DNA of 12,312 bases from Desulfovibrionales bacterium (GTDB taxonomy: Bacteria; Desulfobacterota; Desulfovibrionia; Desulfovibrionales; Desulfomicrobiaceae), in the NCBI GenBank assembly GCA_012727515.1, contig JAAYGZ010000030.1, positions 1 to 12,312 on the forward strand, in the 5' to 3' direction. Both the position numbers and the translations under genes were made by a program. Each line of letters begins with the position of its first letter. Positions within the stretch are counted from its first letter, which is position 1. Under the pieces are notes generated by a model. That model was given only the letters and a program-made list of their open reading frames with translations. It searched no databases and was not told where the DNA came from. Positions 1 through 7,804 of the stretch are shown here, one piece after another.

Positions 1-60
1 AGTGCCCTGTGCAGGGCCAGGAATAGAAGTATTTTTTTCACCTCTAGCGCACATACACTT

Positions 61-852
61 ATGACATCTCTTACTCTTGCTGTTTTATTAGGAATTATTG
101 AAGGCCTGACTGAGTTTCTGCCCATATCCTCTACCGGACATCTGATCATTGCAGAGCATCTGCTTGGGTTTACTGGTCCCAGGGCTGAAACATTTGCCAT
201 TGTTATCCAGCTTGGCGCTATTCTGGCAGTGCTTGTACTGTATCGGGGAACATTCTGGAGTCTGGTGCGCCCCACCAGAGAGCGGTTTAGTGGCGTGTAT
301 GGTATTTTCTTATTGATGCTGACCACGTTTCCACCTGCCTTGCTGGGTCTGCTGACCCACAGCTATATTAAAGAATTTCTGTTCTCGCCCAAAACTGTTG
401 CGGCAGCGCTTATTGCCGGTGCAATCGGGATTTTGGCGGTTGAATTCAGCGGTATCCGGCCCAAAATTTTTCACCGCAATGCCTTGCATCCGGGCACTGC
501 CCTGGGCATTGGCTGTTTTCAGTGCCTGGCCCTGTGGCCAGGATTTTCGCGTTCTGCTGCCACCATCATGGGAGGGCTTGTTTTGGGCGTGGAACGCAAG
601 GTTGCCACAGAGTATTCTTTTCTGGCCGCAGTACCTCTGATGTGCGCGGCCACTGGCTATGATCTGCTTAAAAACTGGCATTTGTTTTCCGGCGATGCGG
701 CCCTGATGCTGTGCGTGGGGTTTGGGGTTGCTTTTCTTGCAGCCCTGGTGGCTATTCGTGGGTTTATCCATATTGTGAGCAGATTTTCCTTTCAGCCTTT
801 TGCCTGGTACCGCTTAGCCCTGGCTCCAGTGGTGCTGTGGTATTTCTGGTAG
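61..852 (+). CDS. uppP: Undecaprenyl-diphosphatase UppP (BacA family)
   Basis: This integral membrane enzyme removes a phosphate from undecaprenyl diphosphate, regenerating the lipid carrier for peptidoglycan and other envelope polymers. The 263-residue length is normal for the family. The first signature, EGLTEFLPISSTGHLI, spans residues 14-29 and holds the catalytic glutamates E14 and E18 and histidine H27. The second signature, PGFSRSAAT, is at residues 160-168 with the essential arginine R164. The rest is mostly hydrophobic membrane helix. The ATG at 61 is chosen because the family N-terminus starts a few residues before the first signature, although no clear Shine-Dalgarno sequence precedes it. 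It is the first gene of a three-gene operon, with the next gene 4 bases after its stop. The family is implicated in bacitracin tolerance. The call is very secure. Confidence 0.97.
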   Translation: MTSLTLAVLLGIIEGLTEFLPISSTGHLIIAEHLLGFTGPRAETFAIVIQLGAILAVLVLYRGTFWSLVRPTRERFSGVYGIFLLMLTTFPPALLGLLTHSYIKEFLFSPKTVAAALIAGAIGILAVEFSGIRPKIFHRNALHPGTALGIGCFQCLALWPGFSRSAATIMGGLVLGVERKVATEYSFLAAVPLMCAATGYDLLKNWHLFSGDAALMLCVGFGVAFLAALVAIRGFIHIVSRFSFQPFAWYRLALAPVVLWYFW

Positions 853-856
853 GCCT

Positions 857-1456
857 ATGGGCGCGGAGCAGGAAGCAAAATTTCAGGTCCATGATTGCCG
901 AATCATAGAGTATTGTTTGCGGACCATAGGCCAGGTGCATACGCCCTGGCATTTTGAGCGCAACACGCTTTACGACCGGGGCCAGGAATTACAGACACAT
1001 GGGCATATTCTGCGGCTGCGTATCACTGACCATGCCACCCTGACCTTTAAGGAACCAATGCCAGGTCCGGGCGTGCCTGGGGTCAAGGCCATGCGCGAGA
1101 TTGAGTGCCAGGTTCATGAAGCTCAGGACATGCATCTGATTTTGCGCTGTCTGGGCTTTGAGCGTTATGCACGCTATGAGAAATTTCGTTCTGTCTGGAA
1201 TCTGGATGCAGCCAGGGTCTATCTGGACATTGTGCCCCTGGGGCATTTTGTAGAAATTGAGGCTGACCCGGAACTCATAGGGCGCACAGCCACTGCCTTG
1301 GGGCTTGATCCGGCCCATGCCAGCAGCGCATCATACCTTGGTCTGTACCGCGAACAACGACATGCTCAGGGCCTGGAGCCTGATCTGAATATGATTTTTG
1401 ACCACAATGACAAAGAACACTGGGCGCATCTGCTTGGATGTGCTCTCAAACAGTAG
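857..1456 (+). CDS. CYTH-domain protein, class IV adenylate cyclase / triphosphatase type
   Basis: This soluble 199-residue protein has the triphosphate-tunnel fold of CyaB adenylate cyclases and thiamine-triphosphatases. The defining ExExK motif is present at the N-terminus (E4, E6, K8). Further tunnel residues follow in family order: NTLYD (36-40), ILRLR (51-55), TFKEP (63-67), REIE (80-83), YEKFR (107-111), and the C-terminal LDIVPLGHFVEIEAD block (123-137). All charged positions expected to bind metal and triphosphate appear intact, so it should be active. The sequence cannot tell whether it makes cAMP or hydrolyses a triphosphate such as ThTP or tripolyphosphate. It starts 4 bases after uppP and ends 8 bases before the peptidase gene, so the three are probably co-transcribed. 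The family call is secure and the substrate is not. Confidence 0.88.
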   Translation: MGAEQEAKFQVHDCRIIEYCLRTIGQVHTPWHFERNTLYDRGQELQTHGHILRLRITDHATLTFKEPMPGPGVPGVKAMREIECQVHEAQDMHLILRCLGFERYARYEKFRSVWNLDAARVYLDIVPLGHFVEIEADPELIGRTATALGLDPAHASSASYLGLYREQRHAQGLEPDLNMIFDHNDKEHWAHLLGCALKQ

Positions 1457-1464
1457 GGAGAACT

Positions 1465-2664
1465 ATGCTGACAGATATTCAGTTGGAAAAATATGCACAG
1501 GTGCTGTTCTGGGGAATGCAGAAGGCTCGCGTCACGCCCTTTAGCCCAGGCGGAATAGTGTTGGTGCGTACAGATATTGCGGCCCTGCCACTTGCGGAAA
1601 AAGTGCAGGCAGTTGTTCTTGAGCACGGACTTAACCCTGTGGTGCGCATTATCCCGCCAAGCGGTCTGGAAAAAGGTTTTTACAGCGGGGCAGGGCAGGA
1701 CCAGCTGGCCTTTAGCGTGCCTGGAGACAAGGAACTGTACGAACGACTTGACGGTCTTATTTCCCTGCTTGCTCCTGATTCCATTACGCATTTGCGCTCC
1801 ATTGCGCCGGAAAAAATCGCTACAGTGGCTCTGGCCCGCAAGTATCTGCGCGATATTTTAGATTCCAGAGAAGCTGTTCTGCAATTTGGCTGGACCCTGT
1901 GCCTTATGCCCACCCCGGTGTTGGCGCAGGCCGCGAATATGAGCGAACAAGCCTATGCCCAGCAGATTATCCAGGCCACATATCTGGACCGGGAAGATCC
2001 TGTTGCGGAATGGGAACAGATTTTTGGCAATGCTCAGCAAGTAAAAGACTGGCTTAACAGCATGGATGTACACTACTATCACGTGCGTTCTGCGTCCACG
2101 GACCTGCGGATTTATCCGGGCGAACAACGCAAATGGATTGGTGTTTCCGGACATAATATCCCCAGTTTTGAACTTTTTCTCTCTCCGGATTTTCGCCATA
2201 CCCAAGGGGTTTATCATGCTGACCAGCCTTCATACCGCAATGGTAATCTGGTCAGTGGGGTGACCCTGAAATTTACTGACGGCCAGGCTCAGGTTGTAGG
2301 CGCTGACCAGGGCGAGGCATTTGTGCGCTCGCAACTTGAAATGGACCCTGGCGCGTGCCGGCTGGGTGAATTTTCCCTGACTGACAAGCGTTTTTCCCAG
2401 ATCAATGCCTTTATGGCCCATACATTATTTGATGAAAATTTTGGGGGCGAGCATGGCAATTGTCATGTGGCTGTGGGCGCATCGTATGCAGATACCTATG
2501 ATGGAGATCCGGCTGAGCTGGTGGGAGAGCGGAAAAAAGAATTGGGCTTTAATGATTCAGCCCTGCACTGGGATCTTGTGAATACCGAACCCAAAACAGT
2601 GACTGCTGTGCTTAAAAATGGACAGTCTGTGGACATTTACAGCCAGGGCATGTTCCTGGCATAA
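1465..2664 (+). CDS. M29-family metal-dependent aminopeptidase
   Basis: This cytoplasmic aminopeptidase is of the M29 (thermophilic AmpS/AmpT) family, which removes N-terminal residues from peptides using two bound metal ions. The 399-residue length fits. Candidate metal ligands and catalytic residues line up with the family: E236 (in IPSFELF), E302 (in RLGEF), H334 (in GNCHVAVG), Y341, and H368 and D370 in the HWD motif. The His-Tyr spacing of 7 and the HxD spacing match what I recall of the Thermus enzyme. The ATG at 1465 is preferred over the alternative at 1438 because GGGAG sits just upstream (1456-1460) and because the earlier start would overlap the preceding gene. It closes the operon and is followed by a strong terminator. 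The role is probably general peptide turnover, and the physiological substrate is unknown. Confidence 0.93.
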   Translation: MLTDIQLEKYAQVLFWGMQKARVTPFSPGGIVLVRTDIAALPLAEKVQAVVLEHGLNPVVRIIPPSGLEKGFYSGAGQDQLAFSVPGDKELYERLDGLISLLAPDSITHLRSIAPEKIATVALARKYLRDILDSREAVLQFGWTLCLMPTPVLAQAANMSEQAYAQQIIQATYLDREDPVAEWEQIFGNAQQVKDWLNSMDVHYYHVRSASTDLRIYPGEQRKWIGVSGHNIPSFELFLSPDFRHTQGVYHADQPSYRNGNLVSGVTLKFTDGQAQVVGADQGEAFVRSQLEMDPGACRLGEFSLTDKRFSQINAFMAHTLFDENFGGEHGNCHVAVGASYADTYDGDPAELVGERKKELGFNDSALHWDLVNTEPKTVTAVLKNGQSVDIYSQGMFLA

Positions 2665-2693
2665 GTATATTGCAGGCTGTGGTTGGCATCTTG

Positions 2694-2737
2694 CAGAGCA
2701 GGCACATGAAAAATTTGTGCCTGCTCTGTTTTTTTTT
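2694..2737 (+). terminator. Strong intrinsic terminator after the uppP operon
   Basis: A perfect 13-base-pair stem is formed by CAGAGCAGGCACA (2694-2706) and its complement at 2716-2728, with a 9-base loop, followed directly by nine T residues (2729-2737). It lies 30 bases after the aminopeptidase stop. It ends transcription on the plus strand. Read on the minus strand there is no U-tract, so it should terminate transcripts of the convergent gene poorly if at all. Confidence 0.96.
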
Positions 2738-2753
2738 GCAGCGTTAAGCAGAT

Positions 2754-4823
2754 TTACAGTACGCGAGCCACTTCTTCGGCAATCTGGTGCAGGTTGGGCA
2801 CCAGTTGAAATCCAGCTGCTGCCATGGCCCTGAGCTTGACTTCAATGCCGCCTCCGCCTTGTTCCAGAATTGCCCCTGCATGGCCCAGGCGTTTGCCAGG
2901 AGGCGCGGTCTGACCAGCAATAAATCCAAAAACAGGGAGTTCAAAGCCCGTTTCCCGCATGTAGGCCCCAAGTTCTTCTTCGGCTGTACCGCCAATTTCT
3001 CCCAGAATCACGACTGCCTTGGTTTGTGGATCATGACGCACCAGGGAACAAAGCTGTGTAAACGAGGTGCCGATAAAAGGGTCCCCGCCAATGCCAACAC
3101 AGACAGATTGCCCAATACCAGCCTGGGTAAGGATATTGACGCATTCATAGGTCAGGGTGCCGCTACGGGAAAAAACAGCCACAGGGCCTGGCAGAAAAAT
3201 ATCGCCAGGCATAATGCCTATTTTAGTGTGCCCTGGAAGAACCAGGCCCGGACAATTAGGCCCAATGACCCGCGTGTTGGTGCCGCGTAGCCGCTGCAGG
3301 GCGCGCAGCATGTTCTGTTGTGGAATGCCGTCCGTAATGCAGATAACCCAGGGAATTCCCGCTGCCGCAGCTTCCAGCACAGCATCTGGAGCCATGGCGC
3401 CAGGCACAAAGATAATGGACGCATCCAGACGCATGGAAAGGGCTGCTTCTCGTACTGTATTAAAAACAGGAACCCCAAGCACCTGCTGACCGCCTTTGCC
3501 CGGAGTAACGCCTGCTACAATGTGCGAGCCATATTCCTGCATTAATCTGCAATGAAGCTGGCCTTGTTTGCCTGTAATGCCCTGGACAACGATGCGACAA
3601 TCCTCTGGCAGGGGAAAAGGGCGATTGGTTTCGCGGTAGCGGACAGGTCTGGCCAATGGTGAAGGGGGCATAACCGAGCTGTAGGTTTTGGACGAACAGC
3701 GGCCAGCCTTGTGCATGTGCAAAAATTCAAGGGCCGAAGTAAAGTCTGAGCTCAGAAATAAATTGGACAGACCTGAATCACGCAGCAGGGCCAGGCCCTG
3801 GGCAGCGCTGTTACCTGCAAAACGCACAATAACAGGTTTTTGGGGCGCAGTATTGTTTAAGGCCTCCAGCATGGATTGGGCGACTTTTTCACAGGACAGA
3901 ATCCCACCAAAAATATTGATAAAAATCATGGAAACACGGGCATCCTGAAAAAGAATATCCATGGCTGTGCGCATGGCCTGCACATCAGCCCCACCGCCCA
4001 GGTCCAGGAAATTGGCTGCTTCCAGGCCTTCATGGTTTAAAATATCCATGGTGGCCATGGCCAGCCCGGCCCCATTGACCATGAGGCCCACAAAGCCGTC
4101 CAGCGAATGAAAACTTAAACCCGCAGCTCTGGACTGAATTTCTTCTGGCCGCATGTGGGCTGGTTCAAAAAAGCGATTAAGGTCAGGATCAAGGCTGACC
4201 TGGTGGTCATCACATTCAACCTTACCATCTAAAATAAGCAGGGTATTGTCTGGCGTGAGCACCAGAGGGTTGATTTCTGCCAGCAGCAGGCGATGGCGCA
4301 GGCATAGGGCAAAGAGCGTTTCGAGCAGGGCTGCAAAGGGTTTGCCCAGGTCTGGCGGCAGGTCCAGGTGGAAAAAAAGATTACGAATCTGAAAGGGCTG
4401 CAGGCCAGCATCTATATCCACATGCTCAACCAGAATTGTTTCAGGCGCTGCTGATTCAATGTCCACGCCACCCATGCGCCCGGCAGTAATGCAGATGGAT
4501 TTCTGGGCACGGTTGACCGCAACGGACAAATAAAGTTCACGCACAAACGCTGCTTTTGGTTCAATGCGCACCAGACGGACAGGCTCATCCCTGATGGTCA
4601 GGTTCAAAAGTTCGGCCCACTGATTCCGGGCCTGCTCATGTGTTTCCACCACCTGGATTCCTCCTGCTTTGCCACGGCCACCAGACAAAACCTGGGCTTT
4701 CAAGACCCAGGGCAGGGCAAAGGGGGCATCAAGGGGATCGTTTTCTGTCAGCAAAATTCCTTCAGGCACAGGCAGGCCTGCTTCCTGAAACAGACGTTTG
4801 CTGTTGTGTTCATTGAGTTTCAT
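2754..4823 (-). CDS. sucCD: Single-chain succinyl-CoA synthetase-like ligase, SucC-SucD (beta-alpha) fusion
   Basis: This enzyme should interconvert an acyl-CoA (succinyl-CoA by homology) plus ADP and phosphate with the free acid, CoA and ATP. Residues 1 to about 375 match the beta subunit SucC: an ATP-grasp domain with GGRGKAGG (48-55), AEINPLV (182-188) and LDGK (198-201), then the beta ligase domain with MVNGAGLAMATMD (248-260) and NIFGGI (303-308). A low-conservation linker covers roughly 375-405. Residues about 406-689 match the alpha subunit SucD: the CoA-binding motif QGITGKQG (414-421), GVTPGKGG (438-445), GPNCPG (521-526), SRSGTLTYE (552-560), GEIGG (608-612), and the phospho-histidine motif GKRLGHAGAI with H648. 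All key residues are present, so both halves should work. It is transcribed alone with a strong ribosome site. Acetyl-CoA or another acyl-CoA is a possible alternative substrate, but the sequence is closer to SucCD than to acetate-CoA ligases. Confidence 0.93.
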   Translation of the reverse strand: MKLNEHNSKRLFQEAGLPVPEGILLTENDPLDAPFALPWVLKAQVLSGGRGKAGGIQVVETHEQARNQWAELLNLTIRDEPVRLVRIEPKAAFVRELYLSVAVNRAQKSICITAGRMGGVDIESAAPETILVEHVDIDAGLQPFQIRNLFFHLDLPPDLGKPFAALLETLFALCLRHRLLLAEINPLVLTPDNTLLILDGKVECDDHQVSLDPDLNRFFEPAHMRPEEIQSRAAGLSFHSLDGFVGLMVNGAGLAMATMDILNHEGLEAANFLDLGGGADVQAMRTAMDILFQDARVSMIFINIFGGILSCEKVAQSMLEALNNTAPQKPVIVRFAGNSAAQGLALLRDSGLSNLFLSSDFTSALEFLHMHKAGRCSSKTYSSVMPPSPLARPVRYRETNRPFPLPEDCRIVVQGITGKQGQLHCRLMQEYGSHIVAGVTPGKGGQQVLGVPVFNTVREAALSMRLDASIIFVPGAMAPDAVLEAAAAGIPWVICITDGIPQQNMLRALQRLRGTNTRVIGPNCPGLVLPGHTKIGIMPGDIFLPGPVAVFSRSGTLTYECVNILTQAGIGQSVCVGIGGDPFIGTSFTQLCSLVRHDPQTKAVVILGEIGGTAEEELGAYMRETGFELPVFGFIAGQTAPPGKRLGHAGAILEQGGGGIEVKLRAMAAAGFQLVPNLHQIAEEVARVL

Positions 4824-4830
4824 GCAACTG

Positions 4831-4837
4831 TCCTCCC
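4831..4837 (-). promoter_or_regulatory. Ribosome binding site of the fused sucCD gene
   Basis: The minus strand reads GGGAGGA, 7 bases before the ATG at 4823. It is the strongest Shine-Dalgarno sequence in the window and fixes the start of the fused ligase. It suggests high translation compared with the weakly led genes around it. Confidence 0.85.
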
Positions 4838-4856
4838 ATGTCTCTGGTTGTCAAAT

Positions 4857-4862
4857 ACTATA
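4857..4862 (-). promoter_or_regulatory. Candidate -10 element for sucCD
   Basis: TATAGT on the minus strand lies about 20 bases upstream of the ribosome site and would place transcription start near 4850. The matching -35 position (about 4880-4885) reads ATCAGC, which is poor. Either this is not the promoter or it needs an activator. The -35 region falls inside the palindrome at 4872-4885. Confidence 0.35.
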
Positions 4863-4871
4863 CCTTAGACT

Positions 4872-4885
4872 ATCAGCCTGCTGAT
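4872..4885. promoter_or_regulatory. 14-base palindrome, possible operator between divergent genes
   Basis: ATCAGC-CT-GCTGAT is a perfect inverted repeat with a 2-base centre in the 180-base region between the fused ligase gene (minus) and the DUF4390-ntrYX operon (plus). A looser repeat, GGCCTG (4886-4891) with CAGGCC (4911-4916), follows. The remainder of 4824-5003 shows no gene I can support. The position over the presumed -35 of sucCD fits an operator, but I do not recognise the motif as that of a known regulator. Confidence 0.35.
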
Positions 4886-4988
4886 GGCCTGTGCAGCCTA
4901 TGTATTTTTGCAGGCCGCCAGGTTGTCTGCATTGTGTCAGTGCCTCATGCGAAAATTCGACACAGAAATCCAAGATTTTTTACATGTA

Positions 4989-4994
4989 TATAAT
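4989..4994 (+). promoter_or_regulatory. Candidate -10 element for the DUF4390-ntrYX operon
   Basis: A perfect TATAAT lies 9 bases before the ATG at 5004. No good -35 hexamer stands 16-18 bases upstream (the sequence there is close to AAATCC). If it is used, transcription would begin around 5001 and the first message would be almost leaderless, which agrees with the absence of a Shine-Dalgarno sequence before 5004. Confidence 0.4.
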
Positions 4995-5003
4995 TCGTGT
5001 CAC

Positions 5004-5573
5004 ATGGTATACAAAAAAATAAAATTCAATATCTTCACAGTTCTTTTTGTGCTTGCCTGTTATCCCTCATGCTTGCTTGCATCTTCTTTTGTTACCTTAA
5101 CTAATTTGGGTGTGGATAATCGTGACGGAGCCTTGTCTGTAGGCTTTAATATAGAAATTATAGACGCAGCTCCGCTGCTTGATGCTCTGCAAAGTGATGG
5201 AGCCTTTGATATTGTGTGTGAGGCAGAGATTGTGCGCCGCAGGCCTGCTCTGTGGAATGAATTTTTAGGCACAACGAGTTATACGTGTACATTGACGAGC
5301 AATACCATGGCCAGGGAGTGTACGGTCAGTGATGCGCGAGGTACGCATACCTTTGCCTTTGCTCAATTAGCAGCAGAGCTGAACCGGTATTGGCGTGGTT
5401 TAACGATGCCTTTGCTTGAATGGGAGCAGGTCAGGCGCAACAATATCTATCTGCTGCGTGTGTCCTTTAAAATTGCCCGTACCAATGGCACCCAATGGGC
5501 CAGCAAACCTCTTTTCTTTATCAACCAGGACCTGCTTCCAGAAACCGTGTATGAGTTAGAGGTGGAATATTAG
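5004..5573 (+). CDS. DUF4390 exported protein upstream of ntrYX
   Basis: This 189-residue protein of unknown function resembles the DUF4390 family, whose genes often sit directly before ntrY-like sensor kinases. With the start at 5004 it has a clear export signal: a basic start (KKIK, residues 4-7), a hydrophobic core (about 8-25) and a cleavage-like region around ASS (26-28). A VLAC sequence (16-19) is only a weak lipobox. The mature part has beta-rich segments and a WNEF segment and ends in an acidic ELEVEY tail. The frame is open further upstream (ATGs at 4884 and 4947), but those starts would put some 20-40 residues before the signal peptide. No Shine-Dalgarno sequence supports any of them. 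The stop is 17 bases before the kinase gene, so the two are almost certainly one operon. It is inferred to act in the periplasm or envelope, perhaps together with the kinase sensor domain. Its biochemical activity is unknown. Confidence 0.75.
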   Translation: MVYKKIKFNIFTVLFVLACYPSCLLASSFVTLTNLGVDNRDGALSVGFNIEIIDAAPLLDALQSDGAFDIVCEAEIVRRRPALWNEFLGTTSYTCTLTSNTMARECTVSDARGTHTFAFAQLAAELNRYWRGLTMPLLEWEQVRRNNIYLLRVSFKIARTNGTQWASKPLFFINQDLLPETVYELEVEY

Positions 5574-5590
5574 GCCCTGTGGAGCCAGGC

Positions 5591-7804
5591 ATGGATGCTA
5601 AACGAGGTATTCCCGCACACCTGCGTTCCACCCGGGAACGTAAAAAACGACAGCGCGAAATTGTGCTGGCCGGTGTGGGTGTTGTTCTTATTTTTTTCCT
5701 GACCTGGATTGAACTGCGTCTTCTGGGAGTGAGTTCCTATCTTTTTTTTGGTTTATTTAACCTTAATCTTATTCTCCTCATTCTCGTTCTTTTTTTAGTT
5801 TTACGTAATGTTATCAAGCTTTTTCTTGAGCGACGAAGACGTATTGTCGGCTCAGGGCTACGGGCCAGGCTTGTCGGCGTTTTTGTGACCTTGTCTTTGG
5901 TACCCACACTGATCATGTTTTTTATTGCCCTGTGGTTTGTGCGCACTTCAGTGGATTATTGGTTTCAGGCACAAGTTGAAACTTCCATGGACCAGGCCCT
6001 GAGTATTGGGCAGGATTTCTATGCTGCTGCTGAAGATGCACTTGAAGTCCAGGCCAGGGGCATTGTGGCCCAGTTGCGCCCGGCACAGCTCACGCAGGGT
6101 GGACGTGAGTTGGAAAACGTTTTGCGCAGCAAAAAAAATGAATATGGCTTGACCCTGGTCGGTGTGTTTTCTCCTGCACGTCAAGAACTGGCCTGGCAGG
6201 CTGAACCAGCATGGGCAAAAATATGGCCGGAAGTGCTGGAAACAGTGCCCTGGGAAGATATAGACACTTCCCAGGAGTACTGGGCCACGTTGTGGACAGG
6301 CAAAAAAGAAGATGTGGTGGTGGGTATTTTGCCCCTGGGCAATCAAGGGGCTGGGTATGTTATTGCCGGAGATACTGTAGGGCGGGATATTTTGGCCAGG
6401 CTGGAACAGATTGCCCAGGGAGTGCGAGAGTACAAGCAATTACGTACTCTTAAATATCCAGTAAAAATGACCTTGTACATGGTTCTGGGCCTGATGACCC
6501 TGCTTATTCTGCTGGGGGCAACCTGGTTTGGTTTTCGTCTGGCCAAGGAAATAAGCCGTCCTGTTCAGGCCCTGGCCGCAGGCACGCAGCGCATTGCCAG
6601 GGGCGATCTTGCGGTGCGCCTGGTGGACGACTCGCAGGATGAGCTGGGGCTTTTGGTCCAGTCATTTAATACCATGGCCGCTGATCTGGAGCAAAGCCAG
6701 AACAGGCTGACTCAGGCCAAGCAAAGTCTGGAAGAACAAAACCGGGAGCTTGCGTCCAACAATCAGTATGTACAGGCAATTTTGGAAAATATCACGGCTG
6801 GAGTTGTGTCCCTGGATCGCAGCGGGCATATCACGACCATGAACAAGGCTGCAGGGGCCATTGTGGGCGTGGAAGCAGCGCATTTACTTGGGCAGTCAGC
6901 CCTGGATATTTTAGGTCCGGAGCATCAGGAACTCATAGAGGAAGTGGCCCAGTTGCTCTACAGCAGTCCAGGATTTCAGTGGCAGCGCCGTCTTGAGTTG
7001 AATATCCAGGGCCAGCCCCTTAAACTTTTAGTTAATATTGTGGCCCTGATGGACGCAGAAGGCCAGCAAAGTGGTATGTTGGCTGTGTTTGAAAATATTT
7101 CCGAACTGGAAAAAATGCAGCGTTTAGATGCGTGGAAAGAAGTGGCCCAGCGCATTGCCCATGAGATTAAAAATCCACTTACACCTATCAAGCTCTCTGC
7201 CGAGCGCCTGGAGCGCAAGTTTGCCGAAGACATTGCAGACCCTGTTTTTCGTCAATGCACAGGGCTTATTGTCAAGCAAGTTGAACATTTACAGGAAATG
7301 GTGCATGAGTTTTCCGCTTTTGCCAAACTGCCTGAAGTGACCTTGGTGCGGGCTGATCTTGTGCCTCTGTTGCGTGAAACAGTGGCTGTTTTTTCCAGCA
7401 GCCATACTCATATTCAGTGGCGGGTGCGCACTGAGCCAGAAGCCTGGACCATGCTTGACCCGGAAGCTATGAAACGCACATTTTTTAATATTTTTCTGAA
7501 TGCTGCTGAAGTCCTGGGCCATGAAGAGGGCGGCAGGGTTGAAGCTGAGTTATACACGCGCTCTCGTAAAGGGCGAATTTATATTGAAATTCGTGATAAT
7601 GGCCCAGGCATTAAGCCAGAAGAGCAGGTGCGCATGTTTGAACCGTATTATTCCACCAAGCGTGGAGGAAGCGGCCTGGGCCTGGCCATTGTTAAATCCA
7701 TTATCACGGATCATCATGGCCATGTGCGCGTCAAAGCCCATGAGCCTGGGGGCACCACCTTTATTCTTGAACTGCCTTCTGTCCGGAGTGATGTCCATGC
7801 TTGA
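5591..7804 (+). CDS. ntrY: NtrY-like membrane sensor histidine kinase
   Basis: This 737-residue kinase autophosphorylates on histidine and passes the phosphate to the regulator encoded next. In order it has a basic cytoplasmic start; three membrane helices (about 24-42, 50-72 and 95-117); an extracytoplasmic sensor region (about 120-290); a fourth helix (about 292-315); a HAMP domain (about 316-370) and coiled coil; a PAS domain (about 390-505); a HisKA domain with AHEIKNPLTPIK, in which H524 is the phosphorylation site; and an HATPase domain with N-box N637, DNGPGI (669-674) and GSGLGLA (693-699). This is the NtrY architecture and all catalytic motifs are intact. ATG 5591 is chosen over GTG 5579 because GGAG (5581-5584) stands 6 bases ahead of it. 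Its stop overlaps the start of the regulator gene. The stimulus is unknown, and NtrY itself is tied to nitrogen or redox signals in other bacteria. Confidence 0.92.
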   Translation: MDAKRGIPAHLRSTRERKKRQREIVLAGVGVVLIFFLTWIELRLLGVSSYLFFGLFNLNLILLILVLFLVLRNVIKLFLERRRRIVGSGLRARLVGVFVTLSLVPTLIMFFIALWFVRTSVDYWFQAQVETSMDQALSIGQDFYAAAEDALEVQARGIVAQLRPAQLTQGGRELENVLRSKKNEYGLTLVGVFSPARQELAWQAEPAWAKIWPEVLETVPWEDIDTSQEYWATLWTGKKEDVVVGILPLGNQGAGYVIAGDTVGRDILARLEQIAQGVREYKQLRTLKYPVKMTLYMVLGLMTLLILLGATWFGFRLAKEISRPVQALAAGTQRIARGDLAVRLVDDSQDELGLLVQSFNTMAADLEQSQNRLTQAKQSLEEQNRELASNNQYVQAILENITAGVVSLDRSGHITTMNKAAGAIVGVEAAHLLGQSALDILGPEHQELIEEVAQLLYSSPGFQWQRRLELNIQGQPLKLLVNIVALMDAEGQQSGMLAVFENISELEKMQRLDAWKEVAQRIAHEIKNPLTPIKLSAERLERKFAEDIADPVFRQCTGLIVKQVEHLQEMVHEFSAFAKLPEVTLVRADLVPLLRETVAVFSSSHTHIQWRVRTEPEAWTMLDPEAMKRTFFNIFLNAAEVLGHEEGGRVEAELYTRSRKGRIYIEIRDNGPGIKPEEQVRMFEPYYSTKRGGSGLGLAIVKSIITDHHGHVRVKAHEPGGTTFILELPSVRSDVHA

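Noticed and set aside
4..38. GCCCTG-TG-CAGGGC repeat followed by a T-run, as a terminator of an upstream gene
   Set aside because: The T-run (32-38) begins 14 bases after the stem, the loop would be only 2-4 bases, and no upstream gene is visible.
2684..2696. TGGCATCTTGC as a sigma-54 -24/-12 promoter for an NtrX target
   Set aside because: The GG to GC distance is 6 bases instead of 10, and it sits at the stem of a terminator with no gene downstream on that strand.
2694..2728. Bidirectional terminator serving the fused sucCD gene as well
   Set aside because: Read on the minus strand the stem is not followed by a T-run.
7500..7796. N-terminal extension of the NtrX reading frame back to 7500
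   Set aside because: It lies wholly inside the ntrY catalytic domain in another frame. The receiver domain begins just after 7797, where a good ribosome site fits.
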